NCBI RefSeq assembly: GCF_014697075.1
Contig: NZ_JACJRE010000023.1
Location: 1 to 64,000, forward strand
DNA from: Tolypothrix sp. FACHB-123
GTDB lineage: Bacteria; Cyanobacteriota; Cyanobacteriia; Cyanobacteriales; Nostocaceae
Direction of reading: 5' to 3'
Length of the DNA: 64,000 nt
Shown here: piece after piece, positions 1-9,116 of the stretch
Layout of the letters: each line of letters begins with the position of its first letter
How positions within the stretch are numbered: the first letter of the stretch is position 1
The notes under the pieces: model-generated
What the model saw: only the letters and a program-made list of their open reading frames with translations
Told to the model about the DNA's origin: nothing
Database searches by the model: none
Translations under genes and position numbers: made by a program

Positions 1-2
1 TA

Positions 3-86
3 CATCAACTTTTAAATGAAGGAGAGTTAATTATTAAATGGGGGCGAAAACTCAAAAATAAAGGCGACGCTGTTATCACAATTTAA
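3..86 (+). CDS. C-terminal tail of an unknown gene (partial)
   Basis: An open frame enters from the left edge and ends at a TAA at 84-86, giving a 27-residue tail ending GDAVITI. No family can be assigned from this fragment. It lies 93 bp upstream of the large STAND/WD40 gene on the same strand, so the two could be co-transcribed. In cyanobacterial NTPase-WD40 loci the preceding gene is often a protease- or effector-like partner, but nothing in these few residues shows that here. Confidence 0.4.
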   Translation, partial: HQLLNEGELIIKWGRKLKNKGDAVITI

Positions 87-179
87 ATGCACAACAGCTT
101 ATCTGTCGCATTATTTTTTAAATTGATATAACTATATCTGGGTTGCGGTGGGCATTGCTCACTTTAAATAAATGATTTT

Positions 180-3100
180 ATGACTCATGAAGAAATCCAC
201 AATTTAGACGCTGGTAACGAAGAATCATTGCAAACTTTGGTGAGAGCGATTAGGCTTTCTCAAGGTGAATTTTCGCTGATATTATTACGCTGTAATTATG
301 CAGCTTTACGTCAACACATTGTCCAACGGCTGCACCAATTATCTCCGGTGGAAATTCGGGAAATAACTTTACCTGCGTCGGTGAAAACTCTTTACACGGC
401 TATTAAATCGCAATTGGGAGATGAACAGCCAAAAGCTTTAATGGTTTTTGGTTTGGAGTCGGTGAAGGATATTGATACTGTACTGACTGCGGCGAATCAA
501 GTTAGGGAAGAGTTTAGAAAGAATTTCCCCTTTCCGATTTTATTGTGGATTAATGACCAAGTACTGCAAAAAATGATTCGCTTGGCGGCAGATTTAGATA
601 ATTGGGCGACGACAATTAATTTTAATAATAGTACGCAGAATTTAATTGAGTTGCTGCGGCAAAAAACTGATGATATATTTGCGGGGAATGTTACACCAAA
701 CCGGCAAATTTGTTGGGAACTCTCTACAGCGCAACAAGATTTACAAAGCCGCGAGGAATTTTTAGATGCAGCTATTCAAGCGAGTTTAGAATTTGCGCTT
801 GGTTTGCACGATTATTTATATGACAGAATTGATGGAGCTTTAACACAATATCAGCAAAGTTTAGGGTTTTGGCAAGAAAGTAATAATTTAGAACGGCAAG
901 GTATATTATTAGCTCATATCGCTTTAGCATATCAACGAAAGGCTACGATTAATGAGGAAGAAAATCAAGGCAATTGGCAAACAGCTAGAATTTATTTTCA
1001 GCAAGCAATTGAGATTTTAGAACAAGCACAAAAGCCGGATTTAATTGCTCAATATATTAGTAAATTGGGTGAAGTGCTGCGGAGTTTACAAGCATGGAGC
1101 GATTTACAAAGCTTGGCGGAACAATCGCTGATACTCCATGAAGATTATGGCACGCCGCGACAGATAGCTCAAGATTATGGCTTTTTGGCTGAGGTAGCGT
1201 TACAAAATTCCCACTGGGAAGAAGCACAGCATTTTGCACAACAAGCACTAGAAGTTTTAAATATAGCGATTTCTGTGGGGATGCAACACCCTTTTACCCC
1301 ACCCCTTAATCCCGTAAACGGAGAGGGGAGAGTAAGCATCGGTTTGGCGGGGTGGGGTTTTTTGGGTTTAGTAAGTAATCAAGCAGGTATGATATTACAA
1401 CCCCATGAGTTGAGTTTTTACCGGGTATTGTTAGCGCGTGCGCAACAGGGTTTAGGCGAAGTCAGCGCCGAAATTAGTACTTTAGAACAAGCAAAATCAG
1501 AAAGTAATGTGCAGTATAACCCGCAATTATATATATCGATTTTATTAAGATTGTGGGAACTTTACTTTGAGCAAGCTAGATATTTAGATGCATTTCATCT
1601 CAAGTTAGAGCGATTACAAATTGAACAGCAATTTGGTTTTCGCGCTTTTGTTGGTGCATCTTATCTTAACCCCCAGCGACAAGCAATTAACCCCGCACAA
1701 TTACAACTAGAAAATACAGAAACAATCGCCCAAGAAATTACAGTTTCTAGCCGAGTTCAAGATGTGCGGCGGTTACGGGAAAGAGTTAGTGGAACTGAAC
1801 ATAAATTAACTGTAATTCACGGACAGTCGGGAGTGGGGAAAAGTTCAATTTTACAAGGGGGATTAATCCCTGCTTTGCAACAACAACCAATTGGTGAGCG
1901 AGATGCTTTACCAATTTTGTTGCGCAGTTATACAGATTGGCTGGGGATGTTAGGCAGGAAGTTAGTAGAAAGTGTTGAGAGATTGCAGGGAATATCTTTA
2001 AATTCACCTGATGATATTATAGAGCAGTTGCGGAATAATGAAAGACGAAATTTATTAACTGTTTTAATATTTGACCAATTTGAAGAGTTTTTCTTTGTTT
2101 ATCAAGACCAAAGACAAAGACGACCTTTTTATGAATTTCTCCGTGTATGTTTAGATATACCTTTTGTGAAGGTGATTTTGTCTTTGCGGGAAGATTATTT
2201 ACATTATTTATTAGAGTTAGACCGGATATTTGATTTAAAAGTTATTAATAATAATATTCTTGATAAAAATATTCGTTATTACTTGGGTAATTTTTCGCCC
2301 GCAGATGCTAAGACGGTAATTCAGAGTTTGACGGAGAGGACACATTTTTATTTGCAGCCTAACCTAATTGATGAATTGGTGAAAGATTTGGCGGGGGAGA
2401 TTGGGGAGGTACGCCCGATTGAGTTGCAAATTGTGGGAGCGCAATTGCAAACTGAGAAAATTACGAGTTTAGAAAGGTATCGTCAGGCGGGGACGAAAGA
2501 AAAATTAGTTGAGCGATTTTTAGAGGAAGTAATTAAAGATTGTGGTGCAGATAATGAAGATAGTGCGAGATTAGTTTTATATTTATTAACTGATGACAAT
2601 GGAACAAGACCGTTAAGAGCTAAGTCTGAATTAGCTGAAAATTTGCGAGAAGCAGACAAATTAGATTTGGTGTTGGAGATTTTTGTTAAATCTGGTTTGG
2701 TATTGCTTGTACAAGAATCGCCGACAGAACGTTATCAATTAGTACATGATTATTTAGTTGATTTGATTCGCCGCCAACAGAAAGATGAGTTATTAGAAGA
2801 ATATACTAAAGAACGCAATCGTCGTTTGCAAGCAGAAGAGAATTTACAACGGGAACAAGCAGCTAAGAAAATATTAGCTGATGCTAACAGAGAAGCGAAA
2901 CAAAAAATTAAACAAGGGCAGAATAGATTAGCTTTGAGTTCTGGTTTAGCAATAGTTTTATTAGTGTTGGCAGGTATCGCATCTATATACGCTGTAAATC
3001 AACTGCAAGCTGCTAAGGAAGCTGATGACAAGAAGCAAGAAGCAGAAAATAAATTTAAGAATGCTGAAGGTAACTATAACCAGGCAAGTCTTCTGTTAAT

Positions 3101-5630
3101 AAATGCGGAAAGACGACAGATAGAACTTAATAACAAAGCCAGGGAGTTAGAAAGAAAAAATCGAGATGCTCAGAATAAACTGATATCTGCGGAGAAAAAT
3201 AAGCAAACCGCAGAAACTAATTTAGAAGCAGCAAAAGCAGAAACTCAAACAGCCCAGCAAAACTTAGATAATGCTCAAGCCAACTTGAGAAATACTCAGC
3301 AGCAAGCAGCAAAACTGGCAACAGAAAATCAAAAAGCTAAACAGGATATTGAAGCAGCAAAAAAACAAGTAGATGTAGCCCAAGCAGCAGTAGATAGGGC
3401 AACAAAAGTACAACGAGAGGCAGAGGCTAACGCAAAAAAAGCACAAGCTAACCTCAAACAAGCCCAAGTAGATAGTGAGAAAGCAAGCCAAGAAGCCAAA
3501 GCAGCACAGAAAGGAACGGAATTAGAACGGGCAGGAGTCGCAGCTTTAAAACAGTTTGAATTTGCCCCCATTCAGGGTTTAATTTCCGCAATGAAAAGTG
3601 GGCGAGAGTTGCAAAAATTGGTTAAAGATGGTCGCACTTTAGAACAATACCCAGCTGCTAGCCCAATTTTAGCTTTACAAACCATTGTGAACAACATCCG
3701 AGAACGGAATCAGTTGCGCGGGCATGTGCGTGGAGTTAAGTCAGTGCAGTTCAGCCCTGATGGAAAGTACTTGGCAACTGCTGGAGAAGATGGCACAGCC
3801 AGGCTGTGGGATACAACAGGCAAGAAGTTGCTACAGTTACGCGGATATCAGGATTTAGTTTACTCAGTGCAGTTTAGCCTCGATGGAAAGTACTTGGTAA
3901 CTGTCGAAGGATACAGCACAGTCAGGCTGTGGGATATATCGGGTAAGGAGTTGGCACAGTTGCGCGGGCATCAGGGTGGGGTCTATTCAGTACAGTTTAG
4001 CCCCAATGGAAAGTACTTGGTAACTGCTGGAGGAGATGGCACAGCCAGGCTGTGGGATATATCGGGTAAGGAGTTGGTACAGTTGCGCGGGCATCAGGGT
4101 GGGGTCTATTCAGTACAGTTTAGCCCCAATGGAAAGTACTTGGCAACTGTTGGAAAAGACGGGGTAGCTAGACTGTGGGATATATCGGGTAAGGAGTTGG
4201 CACAGTTGCGCGGGCATCAGGGTGGGGTCTATTCAGTACAGTTTAGCCCCGATGGAAAGTACTTGGCAACTGCTGGAGGAGATGGCACAGCCAGGCTGTG
4301 GGATACATCAGGCAAGGAGTTTGTACAGTTGCGTGGTGAAATCAATTCAGTGCAATTTAGTCCTGATGGAAAGTATTTGGCGACTCTTGGAGATAACAGC
4401 AAAGTCAAGTTCTGGGATATTTCGGGCAAGGAGTTAGCACAGTTTCCTGGGCATGAGGGTAAGGTCACTTCAGTAAAGTTTAGCCCTGATGGAAAGTACT
4501 TGGCAACTGCTGGAGAAGATGGCACAGCTAGGCTCTGGGATATTTCGGGCAAGGAGCTAGCACAGTTACACGGGCATGAGAGTGGGTTCTTATCAATGAA
4601 ATTTAGCCCAGATGGGCAGCGCTTGGCGACTGGTGAAGTTGGTGGTATGGCTAGGTTATGGGATATATCAGGTAAGGAGTTGGTACAGTTACATGGGCAT
4701 GGATCAGGAGTGTATTCAGTGCAGTTTAGCCCAGATGGGCAGCGCTTAGTGATTGGTGGAGGAGATGGCATAGCCAGACTCTGGAATATATCGGGTAAGG
4801 AGTTGGCACAGTTACGCGGATATGAGGGTGGTATAATAGCGCAGTTTAGCCCCGATGGAAATTACTTGGCAACTACCGGAGAAGGCAGCACAGCAAGTAT
4901 TTGGAATACATCAGGCAAGGAGTTGGCACAGATCAAGCATCCACTTGGGGTTACTTCAGTGCAGTTTAGCCTCGATGGAAAGTACTTGGCAACTACTGGA
5001 GAAGATGACACAGCCAGGCTCTGGGATTTATCTGGCAAGGAACTAGCACAGCTGCACGGGCATGAGGGTGGGTTCTTATCAGTGCAGTTTAGCCCCAATG
5101 GAAAATACTTGGCGACTCTGGAAAGGGACAGCACAACCAGGCTCTGGGATATCTTAGGTAAGGAGTTAGCACAGTTGCGTGGGCATCAGGGTAAGGTTAA
5201 TTCAGTGCAGTTTAGCCCTGATGGAAAGTACTTGGCTACTGTTGGAGACCACGGTACAGCCAGGCTCTGGGATATCTTAGGTAAGGAGTTAGCACAGTTG
5301 CGCGGGCATCAGGGTGATGTCTATTCAGTGCAGTTTAGCCCCGATGGGCAGCGCTTGGCGACCTTTGGAGGAGACAACACAGTTAGGTTCTGGGATTTGG
5401 CTGGAAGGCAGATAGCAGAATATGAAGGTACTTTACGAGATATTAGTCCTACTTGGCAATTAATTGCTACCTCACCAAAGGACAATGACTATTACAGCAC
5501 AGTTAAAATTTGGCGTGTGGAAAGCAGTTTAGATGAATTGTTGGCGCGTGGTTGTGATTGGCTGCGGGATTATTTGCAAAATAATGCTGATGTGAGTGAG
5601 AGAGAGTCTGGAATTTGCAAGGGAAATTAA
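180..5630 (+). CDS. STAND-type NTPase with TPR, coiled-coil and WD40 repeats (1816 aa)
   Basis: Very large signalling or scaffold protein. Residues 1 to about 165 look like a degenerate P-loop (inactive STAND-like) domain with no Walker A. Residues 180-480 are TPR-like helices. A STAND/AAA ATPase follows, with P-loop GQSGVGKSS near 548 and Walker B-like LIFDQFEEFFF near 630. One membrane segment lies at about 918-940, then an Ala/Lys/Gln-rich coiled coil to about 1150. From about 1178 to 1720 there are 14 WD40 repeats of 41 residues, plus a degenerate fifteenth, consistent with two seven-bladed propellers. Established knowledge: this architecture is common in multicellular cyanobacteria and has been proposed to act in conflict or regulated-death signalling. 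That role is inference here. The start follows an AT-rich leader without a strong ribosome site. The TPR region carries a repeat-derived in-frame insert (about 1276-1375). Confidence 0.85.
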   Translation: MTHEEIHNLDAGNEESLQTLVRAIRLSQGEFSLILLRCNYAALRQHIVQRLHQLSPVEIREITLPASVKTLYTAIKSQLGDEQPKALMVFGLESVKDIDTVLTAANQVREEFRKNFPFPILLWINDQVLQKMIRLAADLDNWATTINFNNSTQNLIELLRQKTDDIFAGNVTPNRQICWELSTAQQDLQSREEFLDAAIQASLEFALGLHDYLYDRIDGALTQYQQSLGFWQESNNLERQGILLAHIALAYQRKATINEEENQGNWQTARIYFQQAIEILEQAQKPDLIAQYISKLGEVLRSLQAWSDLQSLAEQSLILHEDYGTPRQIAQDYGFLAEVALQNSHWEEAQHFAQQALEVLNIAISVGMQHPFTPPLNPVNGEGRVSIGLAGWGFLGLVSNQAGMILQPHELSFYRVLLARAQQGLGEVSAEISTLEQAKSESNVQYNPQLYISILLRLWELYFEQARYLDAFHLKLERLQIEQQFGFRAFVGASYLNPQRQAINPAQLQLENTETIAQEITVSSRVQDVRRLRERVSGTEHKLTVIHGQSGVGKSSILQGGLIPALQQQPIGERDALPILLRSYTDWLGMLGRKLVESVERLQGISLNSPDDIIEQLRNNERRNLLTVLIFDQFEEFFFVYQDQRQRRPFYEFLRVCLDIPFVKVILSLREDYLHYLLELDRIFDLKVINNNILDKNIRYYLGNFSPADAKTVIQSLTERTHFYLQPNLIDELVKDLAGEIGEVRPIELQIVGAQLQTEKITSLERYRQAGTKEKLVERFLEEVIKDCGADNEDSARLVLYLLTDDNGTRPLRAKSELAENLREADKLDLVLEIFVKSGLVLLVQESPTERYQLVHDYLVDLIRRQQKDELLEEYTKERNRRLQAEENLQREQAAKKILADANREAKQKIKQGQNRLALSSGLAIVLLVLAGIASIYAVNQLQAAKEADDKKQEAENKFKNAEGNYNQASLLLINAERRQIELNNKARELERKNRDAQNKLISAEKNKQTAETNLEAAKAETQTAQQNLDNAQANLRNTQQQAAKLATENQKAKQDIEAAKKQVDVAQAAVDRATKVQREAEANAKKAQANLKQAQVDSEKASQEAKAAQKGTELERAGVAALKQFEFAPIQGLISAMKSGRELQKLVKDGRTLEQYPAASPILALQTIVNNIRERNQLRGHVRGVKSVQFSPDGKYLATAGEDGTARLWDTTGKKLLQLRGYQDLVYSVQFSLDGKYLVTVEGYSTVRLWDISGKELAQLRGHQGGVYSVQFSPNGKYLVTAGGDGTARLWDISGKELVQLRGHQGGVYSVQFSPNGKYLATVGKDGVARLWDISGKELAQLRGHQGGVYSVQFSPDGKYLATAGGDGTARLWDTSGKEFVQLRGEINSVQFSPDGKYLATLGDNSKVKFWDISGKELAQFPGHEGKVTSVKFSPDGKYLATAGEDGTARLWDISGKELAQLHGHESGFLSMKFSPDGQRLATGEVGGMARLWDISGKELVQLHGHGSGVYSVQFSPDGQRLVIGGGDGIARLWNISGKELAQLRGYEGGIIAQFSPDGNYLATTGEGSTASIWNTSGKELAQIKHPLGVTSVQFSLDGKYLATTGEDDTARLWDLSGKELAQLHGHEGGFLSVQFSPNGKYLATLERDSTTRLWDILGKELAQLRGHQGKVNSVQFSPDGKYLATVGDHGTARLWDILGKELAQLRGHQGDVYSVQFSPDGQRLATFGGDNTVRFWDLAGRQIAEYEGTLRDISPTWQLIATSPKDNDYYSTVKIWRVESSLDELLARGCDWLRDYLQNNADVSERESGICKGN
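1290..1362. repeat. Palindromic GC-rich element inside the STAND/WD40 gene
   Basis: The arms ACCCCACCCC (1296-1305) and GGGGTGGGGT (1349-1358) form an inverted repeat around a purine-rich GGAGAGGGGAG core. It resembles the CCCCACCCC/GGGAGAGGGG intergenic elements seen elsewhere in the window (25.98-26.07 kb), yet it lies inside the TPR region of the reading frame without breaking it. Confidence 0.6.
3714..5440 (+). repeat. 14 near-identical 123-bp WD40-coding repeats
   Basis: Each unit encodes 41 residues of the type LRGHQGGVYSVQFSPDG...ARLWDISGKELAQ. Several adjacent units (for example those at about 3957-4325) are almost identical at DNA level, including silent positions. That points to recent duplication or gene conversion. 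Confidence 0.85.
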
Positions 5631-5681
5631 TAATTCGTAATTCGTAATTCGTAATGAAAAATTGGTGATTTGGGATAAAGG

Positions 5682-6058
5682 GCGATCGCCTGTGATATTT
5701 TTCAGTAAATGCGATCGCTTGTGATATTTTTCATTAAATGCAATCGCTTGTGATATTTTTTAGGGAGTGCGATCGCCTGTGATATTTTTTAGGGAATGCG
5801 ATCGCTTGTGATATTTTTTAGGGAGTGCGATCGCCTGTGATATTTTTTAGGGAATGCGATCGCTTGTGATATTTTTTAGGGAGTGCGATCGCTTGTGATA
5901 TTTTTTAGGGAGTGCGATCGCTTGTGATATTTTTCAGTCAATGCGATCGCTTGTGATATTTTTCGGTAAATGCGATCGCTTGTGATATTTTTCATTAAGT
6001 GCGATCGCTTGTGATATTTTTCGGTAAATGCGATCGCTTGTGATATTTCTCAGTGATA
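5682..6058. repeat. 29-bp tandem repeat array, 13 copies, built on HIP1
   Basis: GCGATCGC (GCAATCGC in one copy) recurs at exactly 29-bp steps: 5682, 5711, 5740, 5769, 5798, 5827, 5856, 5885, 5914, 5943, 5972, 6001 and 6030. Each is followed by (C/T)TGTGATATTT and an AT-rich spacer. The period is not a multiple of three, so the array is noncoding. It starts about 50 bp after the stop codon of the STAND/WD40 gene. Confidence 0.9.
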
Positions 6059-6305
6059 ACGATCAAAACGACTTTGATAACGATCAAAACGACTTTGATG
6101 ACGATCAAAACGACTTTGATGACGATCAAAACGACTTTGATGACGATCAAAACGACTTTGATGACGATCAAAACGACTTTGATGACGATCAAAACGACTT
6201 TGACGACGATCAAAACGACTTTGATGACGATCAAAACGACTTTGATGACGATCAAAACGACTTTGATGACGATCAAAACGACTTTGACGACGATCAAAAC
6301 GATAC
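6055..6305. repeat. 21-bp tandem repeat array, about 12 copies
   Basis: The unit GAtgACGATCAAAACGACTTT repeats at exactly 21-bp steps from 6055 to 6286, then decays at GATACC. It abuts the 29-bp array directly. Because 21 is divisible by three, open frames run through it (a D-D-D-Q-N-D-F heptapeptide on +, hydrophobic V-V-L-I-V-I-K on -). No ribosome site or independent coding evidence supports expression. Confidence 0.9.
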
Positions 6306-6503
6306 CAATTTGAAATTATGGAAAGTGCGGGAAAAATGCGATCGCTTTAATTGTGTTGCGGGTGGTGAGAAATGCGATCGCTTGGCATCTGGAATTGGGT
6401 ATTGGGGGTTTGTAGTAGCTAAGAGCAAGAAGTCAAAACTTGTTCATTTAACACTCCTAACTTAGTAACCAGGCGCGAGCGATCGCGTCTGTTTATTTTT
6501 TGG

Positions 6504-7067
6504 CTATTTTATTTTTGGTAAACCGATAAGACGCTGCACCTGTACAAATACATCAGGAAAAGCCAAGGGCGAAATAGTACCTTTAGTGAATGTTAGTTCA
6601 GTTTTGTATTCTCCATTATTGAGGTCGCGAAATACCTGTAATTGCGGAGTCTTGAGGTTAACAACCCAGTATTCAATAATTCCTGCTTCCCCATAAATTG
6701 CTTTTTTCTCGTTTAAATCTTTACTGAGGGTAGCTTGGGAAAATTCAATTACCCAGAAAATATCTTCCGGGTAAGGGTGATGTTGCAGATAAATTTCGCC
6801 TAAAGGTTTAACAACTGCAATATCAGGGGCGGGTTCGGAATCATTGGGTAAAGTGATAGGTTTCGCATCGCGGATTTTTACCCGTTCACCCAGTAGTGCG
6901 CGGAGATAATCGGCAGTTTCTGTGTTGTAATAGGCGTGAGGTTCGCGTTCTGGGGGCATAACAATAAGATCGCCACGCAATAGTTCAATCGGCTGTCCGT
7001 CAAAAATGCCTGCTTCTATTGCTCGGTGATAGCGTTCAAGTGACCATTTATAGGTAGTTACGGTCAT
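6504..7067 (-). CDS. Uma2-family putative restriction endonuclease-like protein (187 aa)
   Basis: This belongs to the Uma2 (DUF820) family of PD-(D/E)XK-fold proteins, which is greatly expanded in cyanobacteria; its cellular role is not established. The diagnostic pattern is present: IELLRGDLIVM near the N-terminus, the acidic core EPAPDIAVVK at about residue 77, FWVIEFS at about 104, and a Lys-containing helix before YGEAGIIEYWVV at about 125. Length is normal for the family. It stands alone and converges on the repeat region. A second family member lies at 50.9-51.5 kb. Confidence 0.8.
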   Translation of the reverse strand: MTVTTYKWSLERYHRAIEAGIFDGQPIELLRGDLIVMPPEREPHAYYNTETADYLRALLGERVKIRDAKPITLPNDSEPAPDIAVVKPLGEIYLQHHPYPEDIFWVIEFSQATLSKDLNEKKAIYGEAGIIEYWVVNLKTPQLQVFRDLNNGEYKTELTFTKGTISPLAFPDVFVQVQRLIGLPKIK

Positions 7068-7157
7068 GGCATTTGATTTAGCCTTTTTTATCCTGTTTTT
7101 ACCAGAGATTTAGTTTAATTGTAGTCTTGCGGGTCAATTTGCTGATAAAAAGAATTC

Positions 7158-7250
7158 AGGACTTACGCAAAAATTACCAGAAACCTTAATTTATTGAACC
7201 GCCAAGACGCCAAGAACGCCAAGAATTCGTAGAGTGTGCATAAGTCCTAG
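7158..7250. repeat. Short inverted-repeat element (AGGACTTACGCA ends)
   Basis: AGGACTTACGCA at 7158 is mirrored by TGCATAAGTCCT ending near 7249, around a core with GCCAAGACGCCAAGAACGCCAAG. This is the size and form of a MITE-like cyanobacterial intergenic element. It sits upstream of leuB. Confidence 0.6.
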
Positions 7251-7338
7251 AATTTTTACTGCATATCTACTAACTCATGAGTACACGTTGCTCGGTATGA
7301 TATTTAATCTGCAAGCATTTACCCAGTAAAAACTAGCT

Positions 7339-8421
7339 ATGACTCAAAACTACCGCATTACTTTACTCCCCGGCGATGGCATTGGCCCCGAAATTATGGC
7401 CGTAGCGGTAGATGTGCTGAAAGTCGTGGGGAAAAAATTTGATCTAAGTTTTGATTTTCAAGAAGCTTTAATCGGTGGTGCAGCTATTGACGCTACTGGC
7501 GAACCCCTCCCAGCTGCAACTTTAGATACCTGTCGCAACAGCGATGCAGTATTACTCGCTGCTATTGGTGGTTACAAGTGGGATACCTTACCATCTCATC
7601 TCCGCCCAGAAGCAGGATTGTTAGGATTACGTGCGGGGTTGGGATTATTTGCCAATTTGCGCCCAGCGAAAATTTTACCCCAGTTAATTGATGCCTCAAC
7701 TTTAAAGCGGGAAGTTGTCGAAGGCGTAGATATTATGGTGGTGCGCGAACTTACTGGAGGAATTTACTTCGGTAAACCCAAAGGGATTTTTGAAACTGAG
7801 ACGGGAGAGAAGCGGGGTGTAAATACAATGGTTTACACCGAATCAGAAATTGATCGCATTGGCAGAGTCGCCTTTGAAACCGCCAGAAAACGCGGTAAGA
7901 AACTTTGCTCAGTCGATAAAGCCAACGTTTTAGAAGTATCTCAACTATGGCGCGATCGCATCACCAAACTTTCCCAAGAATATCCCGATGTGGAACTTTC
8001 GCATCTCTACGTCGATAATGCGGCGATGCAATTAGTCCGCGCCCCCAAGCAATTTGATACCATCGTCACAGGTAATTTATTTGGCGATATTCTCTCCGAT
8101 GCTGCTGCCATGCTCACAGGTAGTATTGGAATGCTCCCCTCAGCTAGTTTAGGTGCTTCCGCCCCCGGCGTCTTTGAACCCGTTCACGGTTCCGCTCCAG
8201 ATATCGCCGGACAAGACAAAGCCAACCCCCTAGCACAAGTATTAAGTGCAGCCATGATGCTACGGTACGCCCTAGATCAACCAGCCGCCGCCGACGCCAT
8301 CGAAAACGCCGTTTTCCAAGTTCTTGAACAAGGCGATCGCACCGGCGATATTCTCTCCCCCGGTACCAATCTTTTAGGCTGTCGCGCTATGGGTGAAGCT
8401 TTAATTACAGCGATTAGTTAG
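7339..8421 (+). CDS. leuB: 3-isopropylmalate dehydrogenase
   Basis: Catalyses NAD-dependent oxidative decarboxylation of 3-isopropylmalate in leucine biosynthesis, in the cytoplasm. The 360-residue protein starts with the family signature [14 protein letters not shown]. It has the Arg-rich substrate loop around [15 protein letters not shown], the [11 protein letters not shown] segment, the DKANVLE loop and the metal-binding [13 protein letters not shown]. The C-terminal [16 protein letters not shown] coenzyme-binding region is typical of LeuB rather than isocitrate dehydrogenase. Full length. It stands alone; the downstream gap carries a dispersed palindrome. Confidence 0.97.
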   Translation: MTQNYRITLLPGDGIGPEIMAVAVDVLKVVGKKFDLSFDFQEALIGGAAIDATGEPLPAATLDTCRNSDAVLLAAIGGYKWDTLPSHLRPEAGLLGLRAGLGLFANLRPAKILPQLIDASTLKREVVEGVDIMVVRELTGGIYFGKPKGIFETETGEKRGVNTMVYTESEIDRIGRVAFETARKRGKKLCSVDKANVLEVSQLWRDRITKLSQEYPDVELSHLYVDNAAMQLVRAPKQFDTIVTGNLFGDILSDAAAMLTGSIGMLPSASLGASAPGVFEPVHGSAPDIAGQDKANPLAQVLSAAMMLRYALDQPAAADAIENAVFQVLEQGDRTGDILSPGTNLLGCRAMGEALITAIS

Positions 8422-8448
8422 TAGTCAGTTGTCAGTTGTCAGTTGTCA

Positions 8449-8510
8449 GTAGGGGCGGGTTTATTAAGATCATCGTTGATCGGCAAAGATATCCGTGAAC
8501 CCGCCCGTAC
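8449..8510. repeat. Dispersed palindrome, GTAGGGGCGGGT...ACCCGCCCGTAC family
   Basis: About 62 bp with inverted GC-rich ends (GTAGGGGCGGGTTTA / GTGAACCCGCCCGTAC) and a core containing GATCATCGTTGATC. Related copies lie at 10017-10080, 20934-20995 and 21004-21065. It is flanked by tracts of GTCAGTT repeats. Confidence 0.8.
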
Positions 8511-8671
8511 AGTTGTCAGTTGTCATTTGTCATTATTCTGCCTTGTCCCCCTGCCCCCTGCCCCCTGCCCAATGCCCAATGCCCCATACCCAACAACTGG
8601 ATCATTTTGGCAACCGTTACGGAAACTTTCATATAAACTAGAGACAAATCTAGAAAGCAATAACATCCATA

Positions 8672-8941
8672 GTGTACGCTTTACGACAAGGAAACGAAAA
8701 TTATACGGCTCCCCGCAGCCAGCATTCTCAGCCGCCCTTGGCTGATCCTGCTGTCATTCGGGCTGCTGGTCAGATTTACTACACTCTCTGCGAAGCACAT
8801 CCAGAAGTTACTGGACAGCCTACAGGTGTAGCTATTAATCGTGTTACTCATCGCGGTAAGGTAATTTTTACTAATCAGCCAGTTTTGTTACCGCAAGAAT
8901 GTTTTGTGCCGTTAAGTCAAATTGAATCCCAGATGTATTAG
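8672..8941 (+). CDS. Small conserved-looking protein of unknown function (89 aa)
   Basis: The 89-residue protein starts at GTG. The last 60 residues look like a folded domain (AVIRAAGQIYYTLCEAHPEVTGQPTGV...). It has no signal peptide or membrane segment. Its family is not recognised. Its codon use looks like that of real genes rather than of the repeats around it, and it ends just before a tract of GTCAACAGTCAAC repeats. Confidence 0.6.
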   Translation: MYALRQGNENYTAPRSQHSQPPLADPAVIRAAGQIYYTLCEAHPEVTGQPTGVAINRVTHRGKVIFTNQPVLLPQECFVPLSQIESQMY

Positions 8942-9116
8942 TCAACAGTCATTAGTCAACAGTCAACCGTCAACAGTCAACCGTCAACAGTCACTAGTCA
9001 TTAATCATTGGTTGCTAGACAAATGAGGAATGACAAGGGACAGATGACACCTAAAAACTGACAACTGACGACTGACAAAGTACAAATGACAAAGGACTAA
9101 TGACTAATGACTAATT

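Noticed and set aside
4229-4771. 180-codon minus-strand frame within the WD40 region
   Set aside because: It is a shadow of the periodic WD40 coding repeats on the other strand.
6055-6305. CRISPR array
   Set aside because: Repeats are contiguous with no unique spacers and no cas genes are near. It is a simple tandem array.
6028-6465. Open frame encoding a DDDQNDF heptapeptide repeat protein
   Set aside because: It lies wholly within the 29-bp and 21-bp tandem arrays, has no ribosome site, and the opposite strand is equally open. The frame is a by-product of a 21-bp period.
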